From Alphaproteobacteria bacterium (GTDB lineage Bacteria; Pseudomonadota; Alphaproteobacteria; Rhizobiales; Devosiaceae): DNA of 8,897 nt. Within the stretch, counting starts at the first letter, position 1. Each line of letters starts with the position of its first letter. The notes under the pieces are model-generated. The model was not told the DNA's origin. It saw only the letters and a list, made by a program, of their open reading frames with translations, and did not search any database. The position numbers and the translations under genes are program-made. The DNA is taken from NCBI GenBank assembly GCA_018820005.1, contig JAHJOS010000160.1, forward strand, positions 1 through 8,897. The letters are read 5' to 3'. Shown here piece by piece: positions 6,298 through 8,897 of the stretch.

Positions 6298-7086
6298 CTA
6301 GCTGGCGTTGACCAGTGCCAATGCCTTTTCGAGCAGTTCGGGGGTCGCCGCCGCCACCACATTGCCACCGCCGGTGGGTTCGCTGCCGTCCCAGCATGCG
6401 ATGGCGCCGCCGGCTTCACGAATGATCGGCACCAAGGCGGCGATGTCATAGGTGTTGAGGTATGGCTCGATCACCAGGTCGGCATGGCCGGCGGCCAATA
6501 GGGCATAGCCGTAGCAGTCCATGCCGAAACGCTGCAGCCGGGTAGCGGCTTCGATGGCGTGCCACTTCGCTTCGATTTCGGGCGTGTTGAACAGGCGCGG
6601 CGTGGTGGTGAAGACGCGGGCGGGCGCCAGTTCGGTCTGGCCGCTGGTGCGGATGGGCGTGGTGACATCCCCGCGGCGGTAGGTGGCGCGGCCGGGGACC
6701 GCCAGAAAGGTCTCGCCAATGAAAGGCTGGCTCATGATCCCGGCAATGGCCACGCCCTTGTGTGCAAAGCCGATCAGCGTGCCCCAGACCGGTGCCCCGG
6801 AAATAAAGGCCCGCGTGCCATCGACAGGGTCGATGATCCAGCTGAAATCGCTTTCGCCGGACGCCCCCCATTCCTCGCCGATGATGGCATGGTCGGGAAA
6901 GGCCTCGGCAATAACAGCACGGATGGCGGTCTCGGCCCCACGATCGGCCTCGGTGACCGGGTCAAACCCCTTGTCGAGCTTGTTGTCGACATCGAGCCCA
7001 CTGCGGAACAGGGGCAGGGTGCAGTCGGCTGCCGCGGTGGCAGCGGCCAGCAGCGTTGCTTCGACTTTGGCGAGATCAATGGTCAT
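6298..7086 (-). CDS. hisN: Inositol-monophosphatase-family histidinol-phosphatase
   Basis: This 262-residue soluble Mg-dependent phosphatase is of the IMPase superfamily, and its features fit HisN, which removes phosphate from L-histidinol phosphate in histidine synthesis in many Actinobacteria and alphaproteobacteria. Metal-binding residues are Glu71 in IIGEEWG, Asp86 and Asp89 in WIIDPVDGTRAFISG, and Asp214 in the C-terminal NTYDIAALVPIIREAGG. The tail VNAS ends at a TAG. An upstream in-frame ATG at 7125 would add 13 residues, but the ATG at 7086 (MTIDLAKVEA) has AGGGG at a suitable distance and gives the usual length. It is 81 bases after the amidohydrolase gene and probably cotranscribed with it. 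The substrate is inferred: related family members act on inositol phosphate or PAP, and the other his genes are not nearby. Confidence 0.85.
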   Translation of the reverse strand: MTIDLAKVEATLLAAATAAADCTLPLFRSGLDVDNKLDKGFDPVTEADRGAETAIRAVIAEAFPDHAIIGEEWGASGESDFSWIIDPVDGTRAFISGAPVWGTLIGFAHKGVAIAGIMSQPFIGETFLAVPGRATYRRGDVTTPIRTSGQTELAPARVFTTTPRLFNTPEIEAKWHAIEAATRLQRFGMDCYGYALLAAGHADLVIEPYLNTYDIAALVPIIREAGGAIACWDGSEPTGGGNVVAAATPELLEKALALVNAS

Positions 7087-7167
7087 GGCGGCGGCCCCTT
7101 TGGTCGGGCCAGTCTTAGCGGGCATGCCGCAAGCGGGAAAGACAGAATCGGGGCCAGGGGTGGTGCG

Positions 7168-8061
7168 CTATTCGGCAGCCCGGGCAATGCCGGGATGGCC
7201 GGCGGCCAGCGCCACCAGGTCGATGCCGACCAGGGCAAAGATCAGCCGGTCGATGAGGGTGCGGATGGCCTCGAAGCCCTCATTCTGGGTCAGCGTTACC
7301 TCGTTCATGTAGAGGTGACGGCTGATCTCGATCTGCAGGGCATGCACGCCATGCTGTGGGCGACCATAGTTGCGGGTGGCAAAGCCGCCGGCATAGGGGC
7401 GGTTGCGGGCGACACGCAGCCCGGCGCTGGCGAAGATGGTTTCAACCAGATCAACCAGCCCCGGGGCGCAGGTGGTACCATAGCGGTCACCCAGAACGAT
7501 ATCGGGCGCGGCCTTGTCCTGGGCGCGCTGGATGCGCGGCATGGAATGGCAATCGATCAGCAGCGCCACGCCAAAGGCACTCATGGCTTCGCTCAGCAGC
7601 CGCTGCAGGGCGGCGTGGTAAGGATGATAGATGCCCTCGATGCGCATGGTGGCATCGTCCAGCGTCAGGCGCTCGCGATAGATGGGTTTGTTCTCGGCCA
7701 CGACACGGGCCAACGTGCCCAGGCCAGCGGCAACGCGCGGCGAGGTGGTGTTGAAGCGCTCCGACAGCGGCTCCACGAACATGGTGGGGTCCAGTTCCCA
7801 GGGCTCGCGGTTGACGTCGAGATAGGCGCGCGGGAAATGGGCACGAAGCATGGGGGCGCCCAGGTGGGGCGCGCGTGCAAACAATTCGTCCACCCAGGCA
7901 TCCTCGGACTGGCGGATCGAGAGGTGGTCCAGCCGTGTCATGGCCAGGAAGCGTTCGGGATAGACGCGGCCGGAGTGCGGCGAATTGAACACCAGCGGCG
8001 CCATCAGGCGGCGCGGACGAATGGTTTCAAACGCTGGTTGATCCCAGTAGTCGGACCGCAC
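7168..8061 (-). CDS. N-formylglutamate amidohydrolase family protein
   Basis: This 297-residue protein covers the FGase domain over most of its length. Members hydrolyse N-formyl-L-glutamate to formate and glutamate, the last step of one histidine degradation route (HutG). Recognisable family motifs are FNSPHSG (25-31), LDVNREPWELDP (81-92), LLIDCHSMP (167-175), NRPYAGGF (220-227) and GVHALQIEI (238-246). The His and Glu residues in these are the likely zinc ligands and catalytic groups. The start is a GTG at 8061 with GAGGGGG five to six bases upstream. No hutH, hutU or hutI is in the window, so a role in histidine catabolism is not shown. Similar stand-alone copies beside cpdR are common in Rhizobiales, and the physiological substrate may differ. 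hisN follows on the same strand and cpdR is divergent. Confidence 0.88.
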   Translation of the reverse strand: MRSDYWDQPAFETIRPRRLMAPLVFNSPHSGRVYPERFLAMTRLDHLSIRQSEDAWVDELFARAPHLGAPMLRAHFPRAYLDVNREPWELDPTMFVEPLSERFNTTSPRVAAGLGTLARVVAENKPIYRERLTLDDATMRIEGIYHPYHAALQRLLSEAMSAFGVALLIDCHSMPRIQRAQDKAAPDIVLGDRYGTTCAPGLVDLVETIFASAGLRVARNRPYAGGFATRNYGRPQHGVHALQIEISRHLYMNEVTLTQNEGFEAIRTLIDRLIFALVGIDLVALAAGHPGIARAAE

Positions 8062-8316
8062 GCTACCCCCTCAAGCCGACGCCTGTGGCCGGCATCGCTG
8101 ATTTGCCCGTTCAGTTTCGCCGTTTGCGGCCATAATGTCCAGATTGTCACAAAATCGGCAGAGACAAAGCAGTTGCTGTTGCAGATCGGCAAACTTCGCT
8201 TAAACATCGCGCGGTATGGTGCGACTCGCGCCAGGAAGGCGTGGGATTGTTTCGCGCCATGCGATTGTGCCCGATGGTGACATCGGGAACCGCACGTCGG
8301 GAACCGGAGAGGTTTT
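8062..8316. promoter_or_regulatory. Divergent intergenic region between amidohydrolase gene and cpdR
   Basis: These 255 bases must hold promoters in both directions. Toward cpdR, TTGCAG followed 16 bases later by TAAACA (about 8178-8205) is a weak sigma-70 candidate. I found no full CtrA site (TTAA-N7-TTAA), only one TTAA half near 8200. Toward the amidohydrolase gene, no confident promoter was seen. The cpdR-proximal third carries the leader hairpin listed separately. Confidence 0.35.
8270..8306 (+). promoter_or_regulatory. cpdR leader hairpin with GNRA loop and repeated TCGGGAACCG
   Basis: CCCGATG (8270-8276) and CATCGGG (8281-8287) form a perfect 7-bp stem closed by GTGA, a GNRA-type tetraloop. 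The ten-base word TCGGGAACCG occurs at 8283-8292 and again at 8297-8306. CCCGA can therefore pair with either copy, and the second copy abuts the GGAGAGG ribosome binding site. A switch between two pairings is possible but is inference. Confidence 0.4.
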
Positions 8317-8676
8317 ATGAAGCGAATTCTGCTCGCAGAAGACGACAACGACATGCGCCAGTTCCTGACGCGGGCGCTCAAGAACGCGGGCTATGAGGTG
8401 GTGTCGTTCGACAATGGCCTGAGCGCCTATGAACGCCTGCGCGAAGAGCCGTTCTCGCTGCTGCTGAGCGATATCGTGATGCCGGAAATGGACGGCATCG
8501 AGCTGGCGCGCCGCGCCACCGAGCTCGATCCCGATCTCAAGGTGATGTTCATCACCGGCTTTGCCGCTGTGGCGCTCAACCCTGACAGCGACGCGCCAAA
8601 AGACGCTTCGGTGCTCAGCAAACCCTTCCATCTCAAGGATCTGGTCAACGAGGTGGAGCGCCTGTTGGCGGCCTAG
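8317..8676 (+). CDS. cpdR: CpdR cell-cycle single-domain response regulator
   Basis: This 119-residue protein is a receiver domain with no output domain. Acidic pocket residues are Asp9/Asp10 (LLAEDDND), the phosphoacceptor is Asp52 (LLLSDIVMPEMDG), and Thr80 (MFITGF) and Lys102 (SKPFH) complete the active site. It closely resembles rhizobial CpdR1 from memory, including the run GFAAVALNPDSDAPKD. In Caulobacter, unphosphorylated CpdR recruits ClpXP to the pole and delivers substrates such as PdeA and, with RcdA and PopA, CtrA; the CckA-ChpT relay phosphorylates and inactivates it. In Sinorhizobium it is needed for normal cell cycle and bacteroid development. The ATG at 8317 has GGAGAGG four to five bases upstream, a strong site. 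The gene appears monocistronic and is followed 109 bases later by tRNA-Val. Confidence 0.95.
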   Translation: MKRILLAEDDNDMRQFLTRALKNAGYEVVSFDNGLSAYERLREEPFSLLLSDIVMPEMDGIELARRATELDPDLKVMFITGFAAVALNPDSDAPKDASVLSKPFHLKDLVNEVERLLAA

Positions 8677-8703
8677 TTGAAAAGACTATCCACAATCAGC
8701 GGT

Positions 8704-8741
8704 TTGACCCCTTGACCCCAGATCGGGTTTTATGGTCTATC
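8704..8741 (+). promoter_or_regulatory. Probable promoter of tRNA-Val
   Basis: Two TTGACC hexamers lie at 8704-8709 and 8712-8717. The second is 17-18 bases before GTCTATC (8735-8741), which resembles the alphaproteobacterial -10 CTATAT-like box. This would give a leader of about 35-40 nt before the mature tRNA. The assignment rests on pattern only. Confidence 0.5.
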
Positions 8742-8785
8742 CGCGCCACTGGCAGGGCGTAGCGGCGCTGCCTTCCCGGAGAGAT

Positions 8786-8860
8786 GGGCGTATAGCTCAG
8801 CGGGAGAGCACCTCGTTGACATCGAGGGGGTCACAAGTTCGATCCTTGTTACGCCCACCA
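8786..8860 (+). tRNA. tRNA-Val with anticodon GAC, CCA encoded
   Basis: The full cloverleaf can be drawn. The acceptor GGGCGTA (8786-8792) pairs with TACGCCC (8850-8856), followed by A and an encoded CCA. The D-arm is GCTC/GAGC. The anticodon stem CCTCG/CGAGG encloses TTGACAT, with GAC at 8818-8820. The T-arm ACAAG/CTTGT encloses TTCGATC. It reads GUC and GUU valine codons. Placement after cpdR is familiar in Rhizobiales genomes. The 37 bases after it show only a 5-bp hairpin (8876-8889) with no T-run before the window ends. Confidence 0.97.
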
Positions 8861-8897
8861 TCTCTCTAAAGACTTTCGCCTTGCGGCGATGGGAGTA

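Noticed and set aside
6559..8280. A 573-codon open frame on the plus strand
   Set aside because: It is antisense to hisN and the amidohydrolase gene, both of which have clear family motifs. Its translation is Gly/Ala/Arg/Gln-rich with no recognisable domain, as expected for an antisense frame in GC-rich DNA.
8876..8889. TCGCC/GGCGA hairpin after tRNA-Val as a terminator
   Set aside because: Only five base pairs and no T-run within the visible sequence; the window ends too soon to judge.

Overview
This 8.9-kb window is GC-rich chromosomal DNA with dense coding on both strands. It looks like an alphaproteobacterium of the order Hyphomicrobiales (Rhizobiales), possibly a Devosia-like genus. The evidence is a CpdR of the rhizobial type next to tRNA-Val(GAC), a class A Hsp20 with an apparent ROSE thermometer and RpoH promoter, and a GltB matching the proteobacterial large subunit. 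The genus is inferred from general resemblance, not from a search.

Layout, left to right. Positions 1-1942 (minus) hold the first 647 codons of glutamate synthase large subunit gltB, which runs off the left edge. Positions 1943-2395 contain no convincing protein gene. They hold several short perfect inverted repeats and four copies of a GATAGGACAG-like element, which I read as the promoter and structured leader of gltB. A strong bidirectional terminator (2396-2430) separates this from dps (2455-2928, minus). Next come an hsp20 terminator (2996-3033) and hsp20 (3090-3548, minus). The hsp20 leader carries a ROSE-like RNA thermometer, and a near-consensus RpoH promoter lies just upstream. The plus strand at 3780-3884 has two hairpins followed by an intrinsic terminator, the layout of a small RNA gene.

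From 3932 to 4903 (plus) is a lysophospholipase/monoacylglycerol-lipase-like alpha/beta hydrolase. It converges on a minus-strand group that reads hutG-like N-formylglutamate amidohydrolase (7168-8061), hisN-type phosphatase (6298-7086) and a six-TM GGDEF diguanylate cyclase (4934-6145). The amidohydrolase is divergent from cpdR (8317-8676, plus), the response regulator that controls ClpXP-dependent proteolysis in the CtrA cell-cycle circuit. The window ends with tRNA-Val(GAC) at 8786-8860.

Functionally, this is a housekeeping and stress region: nitrogen assimilation (gltB), iron/DNA protection (dps), heat shock (hsp20), histidine-related metabolism (hisN, hutG-like), and second-messenger and cell-cycle signalling (GGDEF, cpdR). 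I see no mobile element, CRISPR array, phage gene or defence system. The least explained parts are non-coding: the gltB upstream region, the putative small RNA at 3780-3884, and the cpdR leader hairpin.
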